Below, one piece after another: positions 1 to 9,421 of a stretch of 64,000 bases of DNA. Position 1 is the first letter of the stretch, and the number at the start of each line of letters is the position of its first letter. Below the pieces are notes generated by a model that had not been told where the DNA came from, searched no databases, and worked only from the letters and a program-made list of their open reading frames with translations. The translations under genes and the position numbers were made by a program. The stretch lies in contig JADEXA010000035.1 in the NCBI GenBank assembly GCA_015207365.1, positions 1 to 64,000 of the forward strand, read 5' to 3'. Origin of the DNA: Vacuolonema iberomarrocanum LEGE 07170. Lineage in GTDB: Bacteria; Cyanobacteriota; Cyanobacteriia; Elainellales; Elainellaceae.

Positions 1-126
<126 letters not shown>

Positions 127-453
127 AGTTACGTAGAGTTTGTTTTGGCTCTGAAGCTCTTACAAAGGTAAAAGCCCCAGAATCCTGTTGTTTTCGAGCT
201 CAACTTAAGTCAAATTTGACCCAAGTCAAACCCTTAGTTTTCTTTCAACGAGGATTGGTTTCGCTTGGCTTTCAAACTATTCTCTTTTCTAGGTTCGTTG
301 TGCCGCTGTCTACGCTTTGGCACGTCTTCCACTTTAACCTAAGCCTGCCTGTTTGTATCAAGCAATACTGAACTTTTTTCTAAAGGAGTTTTCACTACCT
401 ATAGCGTCTAGCTCTCGCCTAGGGCGCTGGATGTGTGGTTCATCCGTTGCGCG
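127..453 (-). other. rRNA operon leader
   Basis: About 330 nt lie between the inferred transcription start and the mature 16S 5' end. No credible protein-coding ORF is seen; an 80-codon frame at 358-597 overlaps the promoter and has no coding character. A leader of this kind normally holds antitermination boxes and one half of the 16S processing stem. The other half would lie downstream of 16S, outside the window, so the stem cannot be checked here. Confidence 0.6.
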
Positions 454-460
454 CTTTGCT

Positions 461-509
461 AGCATAACACAGTTTTTATGCCTGTAAACCCCTAATTTTA
501 TTTTTTTTG
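461..509 (-). promoter_or_regulatory. rRNA promoter with UP-like A/T tract
   Basis: On the minus strand TTTACA (488-483) and TATGCT (466-461) are separated by 16 nt, close to the sigma-70 consensus. Directly upstream lies an A-rich tract (about 509-491) resembling an UP element. Transcription would start near 454 and read into 16S. The hexamers, spacing and A-tract are visible; the assignment as the main rRNA promoter is inference. Confidence 0.75.
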
Positions 510-577
510 GAATCTGCACTGAGAAGCATTTCTTCCGACAAGTAAACGTCTTTTCTTTCCCTGGAAATCCACAGGTC

Positions 578-3208
578 TCAGTCGCTGGGTATGGCACCTA
601 CAAGGGTGAATGCTGCCCAATTGTAAGGACTGGGCTGGGTTTGCATGGCTGCTAGCATCGATCGCCGCAGGGCCTGAGCGTCATCCAGTTGTTGGCGGTA
701 ACGGTAGAACTCGACCATAAGCTGAGCCGTTGCCTCATCAGGAACTTGCCAGAGGGAGACAAGAACCCGAGAGGCTCCTGCAGCCATAAAGGAACGTGAA
801 AGTCCGATAACGCCATCGCCGGTAATACGTCCCCGCCCTGTATCGCAGGCACTGAGAACAACCAGCTCAGCTTTGAGCGGAAAATCGAGAATTTCTGCGG
901 CTGTCAGGAAGCCATCGTCTTCGGTAGTAGAGGGAGCAAGGGCGATCGCCCCCTGCAAGGGATGGGTTTCGTTGAAAAAGCCATGGGTCGCCAAGTGAAT
1001 CAGAGGGGCATCGGCAAGACGCTGCTTGATGGCTGTTTCGGTCGCACTGGCTCCAGTGATTGCGTTGGTCTGGAGCAATTGGGCGATCGCCTCTGCCTCG
1101 GCTTCTGCATGGGGTAGGGAGGCCAGGGAGCGGGGCATGGGGGATGGGTTGCCAACAATCAGCCCCTCAGCAGACGGGGGTTCTGGCAAGTTGATTTGTG
1201 CGTGTCGTTTTTGGGTGAGCGCTAGTACTTCGATGGCCGGAGCGGTGAGAAGGGTGTGCTGTTCGATGAGGTAGCGCCCTTCGGCATCTTGTAGAGCTGA
1301 AAAGGGGATGACGAAGAGTTGTTCGTGAGGAATAAAGATAACTCGATCATCAGGGTTGGTCGGCAAGTCATCGGCGATTGGTGCGATCAGCGCATCATAG
1401 AGCGTTTGGAGCGATCGCTGGCGCGGGCGAAAGTCTTCAGCTAGGTAAATCTCAGCGATGGGAACTGGATAGGGTAGGACAAACTCTGGATGGCTCAATG
1501 TGACCGTTTCTGCTTCCCCGTCAATGGATTCGATGGTGTAGGGTCGCCAGGTCAACGGCTCATCGTAGCGCCGCACGCGATCGCCTGGTTGAAAAATCGC
1601 CTCTATTTCAGGAGGTGATTGTGTCGTTTCAACAGCAGCACCGCCGCCGCCTCGCAACCTTTGGCGAGCCGTGACCACTAATTCTGTGAACGTTAAGTCC
1701 TCTGCTGCGATGGCTTCAGCCTCTAAATCCACCTGGCGAAACACAAGATTTCCGGTGGGTTGGACTACCCAGATAAATATCTTCGCGGCCTGTCCCCGCA
1801 GTTTTCCCTGAGCTTTGAAGCTATCGGCAGGAACGATGGTGTATTCGACTAGCGTGGCGTTCTGTGCCTGGGCAATGTGACGAATTTGCTCAATGGCAAG
1901 TCCTTTGGACTCTGGAGGGAGGGTTTGATCGGAAGCTGGAGAGGCTTGCAGCCGCTGATTGAGGAGAGATACGAAGGCACGCGATCGCCCTTGCTCCGCC
2001 ACTTCCAAAGCTTCTTCAAACTTGTCTTGAGCCACCAAAACTTGCTGCAATAGGTTGTAGGTAAGTGCCTGGGTATCGAAAAGCGAAACATTTGCAGCAT
2101 CCTCTAAGCCGGGTCTCAGAGAGTCGAGGACAGTGACTGCCGCCCGGATTTGCGCTTCTGCTTGGGGAAGGTCACCTGCATTGAATAGTGCATGTCCCCA
2201 GTTATTGAGGGCGATCGCCTCGGCACGGCGATTACCAGTAGCGTGGGCGATCGCTAAGCTCTGCTGATGGTAATTAATCGCCCGTTCATAGTCCGCCAAG
2301 TCATCGTAGGCTAGCCCCAGGTTCGTGAGCACCTCGCCTTCGAGCATGGGCTGCTGGTGTGTTTGGGCGATCGCCAGGCTTTGTTGGTAATGAACGATCG
2401 CCTGCTCAAGCTGTTGCTGAGCATGGTAGACCGTTCCCAAGTTGTTGAAGATATATCCGATTCGGATCGGATCATCCATCGCCTGAGCGATCTGGAGGCT
2501 TTGTTCGTAGTATTGAACCGCCTCGTCATAGTGCCCCAAAGTTGTTTCGATGACGCCTAAATTACCCAATACTGTCGCCATATCGGACGCTCGGTTGAGG
2601 GCGCTAAACAGTGCCAAACTTTCGCGATAGAGGGCGATCGCCTGCTCATATTCCCCCAACGCTTCGTGGACATTACCAAGGTTTAGCAGGAGCTGCGCGT
2701 GCAACTGGTCTCGTGCTGTTTCTGACAGAGATAGGGATTCGGGCGTTTGTACGATCGTCAATGCCTGATGAAAACTGTCAATCGCTTGAATATAGTCGCC
2801 AACGGTGCGATAGGCAATGCCTAAGTTCCCCAGGGCTTGAACTGCCGCCATTTCATCGTTGAGCTGTTGGGCCAGAGTAAGCGCGCCCTGGGCATGGGCG
2901 ATCGCCTGCTGACTCTCCCCCACTTGCAAGTAGACCGCGCTGAGTCGATGAAGGGTAGCCAGCTGTCTGGGAACATTGTCCCGTTGCTGGTACAGCAGCA
3001 AGGCTTGCTGCCACAGGTCGATAGCTGCATCCCACTGGTTTGCTTCGTACTGCTCTACGGCTTGCTGAAATAGGTGATCGGCTTCGGAGGTGCGATCGCG
3101 CTGCACAACGGCTGGGGGTGTCGGCATCTGAACCGCTGCCTGCATGGGCAGAGCCAAGCTCACTAGCAGTGCCACACAAGCAATGAGAAGGAAGCGTTGC
3201 TTCAGCAT
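578..3208 (-). CDS. TPR-CHAT caspase-like protein, secreted or membrane anchored
   Basis: This 876-residue protein starts with a signal-peptide-like segment (residues 1-25, MLKQRFLLIACVALLVSLAL). About nine tetratricopeptide units follow (residues 43-410), with the usual LGN.Y...G.Y..A pattern. The C-terminal third is a CHAT domain, a caspase-like peptidase fold. The likely catalytic pair is His742 in HLATHGF and Cys788 in LSACDTG, and the C-terminal motif NWAAFTLVG is present. A roughly 60-residue insert around residues 530-590 interrupts the front of the CHAT region. The start lies 12 nt after the exoprotein stop, so the two are probably co-transcribed. Family knowledge: TPR-CHAT proteins are proteases, but their substrates in cyanobacteria are mostly unknown. 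Action on the neighbouring exoprotein or the cluster's sigma factor is inference. Confidence 0.9.
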   Translation of the reverse strand: MLKQRFLLIACVALLVSLALPMQAAVQMPTPPAVVQRDRTSEADHLFQQAVEQYEANQWDAAIDLWQQALLLYQQRDNVPRQLATLHRLSAVYLQVGESQQAIAHAQGALTLAQQLNDEMAAVQALGNLGIAYRTVGDYIQAIDSFHQALTIVQTPESLSLSETARDQLHAQLLLNLGNVHEALGEYEQAIALYRESLALFSALNRASDMATVLGNLGVIETTLGHYDEAVQYYEQSLQIAQAMDDPIRIGYIFNNLGTVYHAQQQLEQAIVHYQQSLAIAQTHQQPMLEGEVLTNLGLAYDDLADYERAINYHQQSLAIAHATGNRRAEAIALNNWGHALFNAGDLPQAEAQIRAAVTVLDSLRPGLEDAANVSLFDTQALTYNLLQQVLVAQDKFEEALEVAEQGRSRAFVSLLNQRLQASPASDQTLPPESKGLAIEQIRHIAQAQNATLVEYTIVPADSFKAQGKLRGQAAKIFIWVVQPTGNLVFRQVDLEAEAIAAEDLTFTELVVTARQRLRGGGGAAVETTQSPPEIEAIFQPGDRVRRYDEPLTWRPYTIESIDGEAETVTLSHPEFVLPYPVPIAEIYLAEDFRPRQRSLQTLYDALIAPIADDLPTNPDDRVIFIPHEQLFVIPFSALQDAEGRYLIEQHTLLTAPAIEVLALTQKRHAQINLPEPPSAEGLIVGNPSPMPRSLASLPHAEAEAEAIAQLLQTNAITGASATETAIKQRLADAPLIHLATHGFFNETHPLQGAIALAPSTTEDDGFLTAAEILDFPLKAELVVLSACDTGRGRITGDGVIGLSRSFMAAGASRVLVSLWQVPDEATAQLMVEFYRYRQQLDDAQALRRSMLAAMQTQPSPYNWAAFTLVGAIPSD

Positions 3209-3220
3209 AGTCCTCTCGCA

Positions 3221-6166
3221 TCAAGGATTGTCGGATGATTCGGATGACTCGATTTGCAAGATAGGATCATCTCGGTCTGGCTCCAAGCAAGGGTCAGGAG
3301 CAGTATTTCCGAACGAAGGAGCGAACGCCGAAAAGACTTTGGGAACCTCTGCATTCCTCACGTCACATTGATCGGAACGGGGCGGTGTTGATGATTGCGC
3401 CTCATCGGTCGCTAGCAGAATGCCCTCATCCACGCCAGCCGTGTCGAGCGGATCATCATTCGAGCTGGGGGTATCGGGATCACCGCCGCCCACATCTCCC
3501 CCGCCGGGTTCGTCACCCGGATCTTCACCGCCGCCCACGTCACCCGGATCCTCGCCGCCGCCCACGTCACCCGGATCCTCGCCGCCGCCCACATCTCCCG
3601 GATCCTCGCCGCCCACGTCACCCGGATCCTCGCCGCCGCCCACGTCACCCGGATCTTCTCCACCCAAATCATCATCGGGAACGAAGGGAATATCTTCTAC
3701 AGACCCGTACAGGACACCGTTTCCTGGGCTAACGGCGATCGCCCCGCTCGTCCCACTCACATCATCAGGAATGGGTCGGGGTGCGTACACTTCATTTCTG
3801 TTACCGTCCACCAATTCTCCAGCATCGGGATCGATCACGCCCACCACTTCAGGCCCGACAGAGAAGGGCGCACCATCACCACCAATCGTAATCGTGAAGG
3901 GATCCACAGGAGGGACATTACCGCCAACTGTGCTGAGATTGGGGTCTGCGTCTACTGCCCCACCGTAACGGATACGAATCGGCTCATCCGCCCCTGTAGT
4001 GGTTCGAATGCTGACTGGCATGTTAGCAGCACCAGGGATACCTGCGAAGGGGGTGAAGAACGCCTCAAAGGTTCCGGTTGCGCGAAACAGCTCCGCTGCT
4101 GATATCCGAACCGTGCCGAATATGTCCTCATTATTGACCGTGAACAGTTCGACATTTCCGGCTTCAGAGGTGAGGATCACATCTCCCGTCACATTGGGGT
4201 CAAAATCAGGACGGATGAGAATCGCTCCAACCTGCAAATCGCCCACACTGGAGAGCAGCACATCGCCACCTGCCGTTTCAATATTGCCTGCCGTTAGCAT
4301 CCCTGTAGAGGACAAGTTCACCTCTCCACTGGTAGTGAAAAAGGCTGTGGTTCTAATGTTGCCGACTTGCAGCTCTGCTCCCGAAATAAAAACGGCACCC
4401 CCATCAGTTTGTAGCGTGTCAGTGGGATCCATCTGAAAGGCTCCAGTACCATCACCATCGGCATCGGCGATGAACTGCAAGCGTTGGCCAAAGGGCACCT
4501 GGGTGTTGAGGGTATTATCAGCCAAATCTTCGATAATGATGTCGTTTGTTGCCAGCAGAATGATATCGCCGACGATCGCCTCTAGAGTCGTTTCCGATAG
4601 GGTAAATGTCGTTCCTGGGTCATCGTCGTCAAAAATCGTGCCCGATGAATCGCCAGGATCAGGAACATCAGCGTCCAACTGATCATCATTCGCGCCACCG
4701 TTGCCATTGACGATGACGATGTTTTCAGGATCGAGCAACAGTGTTCCCAATTCGCCCTGGGGCGCACTCAGGTCAACATGGCCCCTAAACGCTAGATGCT
4801 GACCGCCCGACACTTCCACCATCCCTCCATCACCAGATTCAGCGCCGCCACGCGCATGGATAGTTCCAGAAAACTGGGTGCGATCGTCCGCCCAGATACT
4901 GACCTCTCCCCCATTGCCTTGCTGGATGGCGTTGGCTCGAATGGTGGTGGCATCCACATAAGTCTGGGTGGCATTGGGAACAGGTCCCTGCCCCTGAAAG
5001 CTACCGCCCACCAGCACCGTACCGCCGCCCCTTGTACCCGAGCTATCCAACGTGGCATCAAGCAGCGCCACGCGATCGCCCACCAAAGCGATCGTCCCCC
5101 CCATTGCAGTGGGAGATGTTGTATCGGCAACGGTGACGGTACCAGAGGCGATCGCTGTTCCTGACGTTGGCTCCACAGTAGCCGTTCCCACCTGAAGCGT
5201 GCCATCTGGATTCACCGCGATACCCGTATCCGGTTCAATGTCAGCGCCTGTGAGCAATTCGGGTAGGGATAGTGGATCGATGGAAGATAATAGCTCATCG
5301 GCCTGTGGTTCCGGAATTTCCAGGCTGAGGAGTATGCCATCCTGGCTAATGCGAACAAGGTTCTCTCCAGGAACAGCGGCGATCGTCACTTGCCCCTGGG
5401 GCGCAGCCAGGGTGCCCATGTTGATGACCGTACCACCCAGCAACGACAGGGATTGTCCATCATCAACCTGTAAGTCACCCAGGTTGACAATAGCTCCTCC
5501 GTCACTGCGGATAAACGCAAACTGCTGGGGTGCTCCCACTAAACTGGCAAAGTCGTTGTCGCCCGTAGCCCGAAACCAACCCGATCCAAATCCAATTCTA
5601 TCCGCTGTGGTTGCCGTAAAGGATGCGGGTAAATCCAAACTAGCATTGGGGCCAAAGAGAATCCCGGCTGGGTTGATCAGATAGAGATTGGCATCGCCGC
5701 CACTCATCTGGATCAAACCATCAATGATGGACGGATCGCCGCCCGTTATCCGTCCCAAGATATTTTCGATGCCATACTCCGCGATGAAGTTGGCTACTTG
5801 GTCGGCATCTAGCCCAAAGGCTTCAAAACTGTGGAATAGGTTGTCGCCCGCCTGAGTTCCGCCATCAATATCGAAGCGATCGCCCACCTGATCAACGACT
5901 GTCCCTGTGCCGTCTTCTGCCGCCTGTACATTCTGTGCCAGTTGGATGGGGAGAGGGGCGATCGCCCGAGTTCCAGCCTCCGAGAACTCTACTCCAAACG
6001 CATCCGGCGTAGACGCAGCCAGAGCCATCGGAGAGACAGCATCAGATCCAGGCGGATCAACACCTAAGCGCCCCTGGAAAACTCTCTCTTCTGCAACAAG
6101 GCTTGCCTTCTGAGAAGGAGGTGTCGGGATAGCCGGAGGGTCTGGAGAAAATAGGAATGCAAGCAT
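3221..6166 (-). CDS. Filamentous-haemagglutinin-type exoprotein (TpsA-like)
   Basis: The 981-residue protein has the two-partner-secretion domain at about residues 90-240. Hallmarks are FHSFEAFGL, NILGRITGGDPSIIDG, NLYLINPAGILFGPNA and FTATTADRI. Beta-helix-like sequence follows to about residue 800. Then comes an acidic Gly/Asp/Pro repeat block built on GEDPGDVGG, and a tail with two Cys. TpsA proteins are exported through an outer-membrane TpsB pore to act as adhesins. No TpsB gene is in this window. The first 80 residues lack a clear Sec signal peptide, and the ATG at 6166 has only a modest AGAGG upstream. Either an upstream start was lost or export differs. It sits between DUF928 (73 nt gap) and TPR-CHAT (12 nt gap). 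Confidence 0.88.
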   Translation of the reverse strand: MLAFLFSPDPPAIPTPPSQKASLVAEERVFQGRLGVDPPGSDAVSPMALAASTPDAFGVEFSEAGTRAIAPLPIQLAQNVQAAEDGTGTVVDQVGDRFDIDGGTQAGDNLFHSFEAFGLDADQVANFIAEYGIENILGRITGGDPSIIDGLIQMSGGDANLYLINPAGILFGPNASLDLPASFTATTADRIGFGSGWFRATGDNDFASLVGAPQQFAFIRSDGGAIVNLGDLQVDDGQSLSLLGGTVINMGTLAAPQGQVTIAAVPGENLVRISQDGILLSLEIPEPQADELLSSIDPLSLPELLTGADIEPDTGIAVNPDGTLQVGTATVEPTSGTAIASGTVTVADTTSPTAMGGTIALVGDRVALLDATLDSSGTRGGGTVLVGGSFQGQGPVPNATQTYVDATTIRANAIQQGNGGEVSIWADDRTQFSGTIHARGGAESGDGGMVEVSGGQHLAFRGHVDLSAPQGELGTLLLDPENIVIVNGNGGANDDQLDADVPDPGDSSGTIFDDDDPGTTFTLSETTLEAIVGDIILLATNDIIIEDLADNTLNTQVPFGQRLQFIADADGDGTGAFQMDPTDTLQTDGGAVFISGAELQVGNIRTTAFFTTSGEVNLSSTGMLTAGNIETAGGDVLLSSVGDLQVGAILIRPDFDPNVTGDVILTSEAGNVELFTVNNEDIFGTVRISAAELFRATGTFEAFFTPFAGIPGAANMPVSIRTTTGADEPIRIRYGGAVDADPNLSTVGGNVPPVDPFTITIGGDGAPFSVGPEVVGVIDPDAGELVDGNRNEVYAPRPIPDDVSGTSGAIAVSPGNGVLYGSVEDIPFVPDDDLGGEDPGDVGGGEDPGDVGGEDPGDVGGGEDPGDVGGGEDPGDVGGGEDPGDEPGGGDVGGGDPDTPSSNDDPLDTAGVDEGILLATDEAQSSTPPRSDQCDVRNAEVPKVFSAFAPSFGNTAPDPCLEPDRDDPILQIESSESSDNP
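3511..3670 (-). repeat. In-frame Gly/Asp/Pro tandem repeats in the exoprotein gene
   Basis: About six imperfect units of 24-27 bp encode GGEDPGDVG near the C-terminus of the exoprotein. Units differ mainly by one or two extra Gly codons, so copy number and spacing look prone to slippage without frame loss. The encoded block is acidic and flexible. A role as a cell-wall or surface spacer is inference. Confidence 0.85.
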
Positions 6167-6239
6167 AGAAGACTAACCTCTCAACCCAATCAATGGAAGT
6201 GCAGAACGTTTCGGAAGGGACACCCATGCTGATCAATAC

Positions 6240-6995
6240 TCACTCCGAACAACAATCCAGGAACATCGTAGGCACAAAGGTATCTAGCCTCGCAATGGGA
6301 TGGGTCAGGAGGCTTTCCCAATCCGCTGCTAGGGTTTCATCGTCTGGCGAACGTTGTCGCAGTTGGGCAAGCTGGTCAACGGTGTCGTACCAGAGGCCAT
6401 GTTCTGCGAGTAAGGCAACCTGTTCCTGGGGCGAAGCGATCTGCAACTGCTCGGCGAGTTCTGATGTGGGCGATCGCCGCACCACAATCCCCGTCACTTC
6501 TGCCGCCGGGTCAGATTCCATATCGCAAACAAAGGCAAATCGCCAGCGATAGAGGCGACCGGGTTCTAACTCCGGCGCACTTTCTGGCAGAGTGAACTGG
6601 CCGATACCCGCTTCTATCGTTCCAGAGGGGCTGAAGGTGGTTTGATACAGCGCCTCCTCCTGATCTTCCTCGTCGTAAAGCGTCAGTTCAATCATCTCAG
6701 CGGGTTGGGGCAAGTAGAGCCAGAAGGTGGGATGAGCCGAGAGGGTTTCACCCCAGTTTGTGACGGGAGCGATCGCCGTGAAGGGGATGTCCGTCGTGAG
6801 GCAAGGGTTGCGACTTCCTGCATCCTGGCTTTGGCCAGGCGCACCTCGGTTGGGCGGGTTGAAGGTAATCCCTTTGGTCTCAGGTATAGTTGTCCCAATT
6901 ACAGGTGTTGCAGCGCTAATAACAGGGAATAAAAAGGTAGCGCCCATTGCTATCAGGATGAGTTGGGATGTCCAACGAATCCACGTTCGATACAT
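6240..6995 (-). CDS. DUF928 family protein, exported
   Basis: This 251-residue protein starts with a hydrophobic signal segment (residues 7-28). It carries the DUF928 signature directly after it: FNPPNRGAPGQSQDAGSR, followed by Cys, TAIAP and TFWLYLP. The C-terminal half predicts a helical region (LAEQLQIASPQEQVALLAEHG). The start at ATG 6995 is preferred because GAGG lies 8 nt upstream. An upstream in-frame TTG at 7079 would overlap the CHAT-CHASE2 gene and has no ribosome site. DUF928 has no established function. In cyanobacteria it is repeatedly found beside CHAT/CHASE2 and haemagglutinin-type genes, which fits a role in the envelope part of this cluster. Confidence 0.85.
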   Translation of the reverse strand: MYRTWIRWTSQLILIAMGATFLFPVISAATPVIGTTIPETKGITFNPPNRGAPGQSQDAGSRNPCLTTDIPFTAIAPVTNWGETLSAHPTFWLYLPQPAEMIELTLYDEEDQEEALYQTTFSPSGTIEAGIGQFTLPESAPELEPGRLYRWRFAFVCDMESDPAAEVTGIVVRRSPTSELAEQLQIASPQEQVALLAEHGLWYDTVDQLAQLRQRSPDDETLAADWESLLTHPIARLDTFVPTMFLDCCSE

Positions 6996-7075
6996 GATGA
7001 TTCCTCGTGAGGGCAAGATTGAGGACACAGATTGAGGGCATAGAGGGAAGAAAGGCTTAGGCTCAGAGCACCGCG

Positions 7076-9421
7076 TCAAACTCGACGGCGGTTGGTTGAT
7101 GGGGATAAGTAGCGTTTCCCCAAAAGCACTGCACCACTACTACTACTGAGAGAGAGCCAAGTCGGAATGAGTGGTAGCCACCAGCCCAGGATAAATGCAC
7201 CCCATACGAGTCCACCTGACGTAACTACCAATACGACGAAGACAATTCCTAAATGATGCCAACGGCGAATTTTCCACGTTATTCCAGCGGCGATCGCCGA
7301 CCAACCCAAAATCCAAACCGCAGCTCCCCATATAGGCAAGGGGTTGAGGAGTTGTCGCCCATCCAATGCCGCTGTCAGAACGTGATTTACCATTTGCGCC
7401 TGGAGATGCACACCGGGAACGGGCTGCGCCGCCCACGTCCCACTTTTGGGCGTAAAAAAGTAATCGGTGGGGTTGGTAATGGGAGCCGTCATCCCAATCA
7501 GGACAGCGCGATCGCCTAGCTCTGGCAAAGCTTCCCCCTGCAACACCTGGGATAGGGAGAGGCGATCGGCAAACTGCTCTAGGTTGGCATAGTTGAGCAA
7601 AACCTGAAATCCCCAGTGATCGACCCGGTGATAAGGACCGCTATGTTGGTCGAGGGGAACCAGCCGCGTCTGCCCCAGCTGGATCTGGTGTTCCTCTAGG
7701 TTTTGCGGCTCGATACCCTCTTGATCTAAATAGTGGAGAGCCACCAAGGCATTGAGCGAAAACCGGGTGGCGCAGGGATCCGCCGGATCGGGCTGCATAA
7801 ACAGGAGTTGTCGCCGTAGCACCCGATCCGGATCAACGACGACATTACTAAAGCCTATTTGCGTTTCGGGTAAATCGGGTGGTGGGCCAATGCCGGGTCG
7901 ATTGGGGTCATCGCTATGGCGCACGCTGCATAACGCCACCATGTTGGGCGATCGCAACGCTTGCTGGAGGGAGGGAGCCGCATCCGCGCGAAACAGATCC
8001 AACCCAATCACACGGGGCTGCTCTGTCTGGAGACGCTCGATGGCCTCCAACAGCACATTATCTGGCACCGGATAGCCGTAGGCATTCACGTCAGCCTCAG
8101 TCACTTCCACGATGAAGAGACGCCGGGGCATCACTTCGGCGGGACGCGATCGCATCAGCAAGTCGTAGGCGCCCAACTCCCAACGCTGGAGTAGTCCGAG
8201 CGATCGCACCCCCATCACGCCCAGCGCCACCGCCACACTGGTCACCAGCGCTTTCCACAGAGGCAGTGAAGGAGAAGAAAGAGGTGGCTCGGCCTGCACT
8301 TGGACAGGTTGAGATACAGCAGTAGAGGGTCGCAGCGCATCCCAATCCAACGGCGGTTCGGCGGAAATGTGATACAGGCAGGGCAACCAACTGGCGCAGG
8401 GGAACTCTCGCTCGAATCCCTGTAGCCGTTCCCGTGCCTGTCGCACCGCCAGATGGAGGGAATCGCCCTGGGAAAAGGCTTTGAGGAACTGTGTCAGAAA
8501 TGCTTGCGCCACTCGATCAGGGACAGGCTCACGCATCAGGATCAGGTGGGGCAAGCGTAGGGGCTCCAGTTCATGGGCTAGCCCCAGGCCATCGCAGGAA
8601 TTGAAGATCGCTAGCTGTAGTCCCTGAGCGATCGCCCGCCGCAAGCCATATTTCAACTCCGCTAGGGTCAAGCTGTCGTGTGGATTGATTGCAATACAAC
8701 CCTGCTCCGCCTGGGTGTGACTATGGCCTGCAAAAAACAAGATATGCCAAGGCTGCTCCCAGAGATGGTCGTTTATCTCCGCACGGGTTGGTTCGACCAA
8801 AAACGTTACCTCAGCTTGAGGTAGCACTTCCAGCAAGCGGCGATCGACCTCCACATCAATGCCACTGCTGTCTCCTAGAATGGCCAGGATGCGGACGGCA
8901 TTGGGTTCAGCAGACGCCGGAGCTACCCGCTCTAACCGTTCTAGGGTCGGTGCGCCCAGGGTCACCTCTGCCTGGGGATAACGATCGAGCACATCCCACA
9001 AATGCCAGGGCAAATGCAGCAAATATGGGTCGGCACTACGCAGCACAATGCGCGTCGGATCGTCTCGGTTCAGTGCCTCACGCAAGCGCTGATCCACCAC
9101 CCGAAACGAATCGGACGACAGCCAACGCTGCAAGCACTGCCCCAATTCCGTCGCCGTTTGCTGACAGGCTTCGACTAAATGAATCGAACCTTTGTAGACA
9201 ATGGCCTTGGGTTTGATACGCGTGGCACCATCTAAGCTGCGGTAGTGCTGTTGCCAGCGATGCAACCGTTGCAGTAGTTCCGGAGCTGGAGGCAACATAG
9301 CACTCAGCTCCAAGTCGGGGCGATCGCCATCTGGCCCAACTTCCAGCGTCACCCGAAAGCCGTGATGTTGAAAGTCGCCGTCAAACTTTAGCGTGACGAG
9401 TTTGGCGATCGGAGCCGTCAT
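7076..9421 (-). CDS. CHAT-CHASE2 membrane sensor with caspase-like domain
   Basis: This 781-residue protein combines an N-terminal CHAT domain (about residues 120-350) with a C-terminal CHASE2 sensor (about 385-690). The likely CHAT catalytic residues are His233 or His235 in FFAGHSHT and Cys276 in FNSCDGLG. CHASE2 is bounded by one transmembrane helix (about 388-408) and a cluster of three C-terminal helices (about 695-765), the usual CHASE2 arrangement. The C-terminus is short and basic, with no kinase or cyclase output, so the CHAT domain is presumably the output. Its ATG overlaps the DUF1822 stop as ATGA, indicating translational coupling. Inference: an extracytoplasmic signal sensed by CHASE2 gates a cytoplasmic protease or protein-interaction domain. 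Confidence 0.9.
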   Translation of the reverse strand: MTAPIAKLVTLKFDGDFQHHGFRVTLEVGPDGDRPDLELSAMLPPAPELLQRLHRWQQHYRSLDGATRIKPKAIVYKGSIHLVEACQQTATELGQCLQRWLSSDSFRVVDQRLREALNRDDPTRIVLRSADPYLLHLPWHLWDVLDRYPQAEVTLGAPTLERLERVAPASAEPNAVRILAILGDSSGIDVEVDRRLLEVLPQAEVTFLVEPTRAEINDHLWEQPWHILFFAGHSHTQAEQGCIAINPHDSLTLAELKYGLRRAIAQGLQLAIFNSCDGLGLAHELEPLRLPHLILMREPVPDRVAQAFLTQFLKAFSQGDSLHLAVRQARERLQGFEREFPCASWLPCLYHISAEPPLDWDALRPSTAVSQPVQVQAEPPLSSPSLPLWKALVTSVAVALGVMGVRSLGLLQRWELGAYDLLMRSRPAEVMPRRLFIVEVTEADVNAYGYPVPDNVLLEAIERLQTEQPRVIGLDLFRADAAPSLQQALRSPNMVALCSVRHSDDPNRPGIGPPPDLPETQIGFSNVVVDPDRVLRRQLLFMQPDPADPCATRFSLNALVALHYLDQEGIEPQNLEEHQIQLGQTRLVPLDQHSGPYHRVDHWGFQVLLNYANLEQFADRLSLSQVLQGEALPELGDRAVLIGMTAPITNPTDYFFTPKSGTWAAQPVPGVHLQAQMVNHVLTAALDGRQLLNPLPIWGAAVWILGWSAIAAGITWKIRRWHHLGIVFVVLVVTSGGLVWGAFILGWWLPLIPTWLSLSSSSGAVLLGKRYLSPSTNRRRV

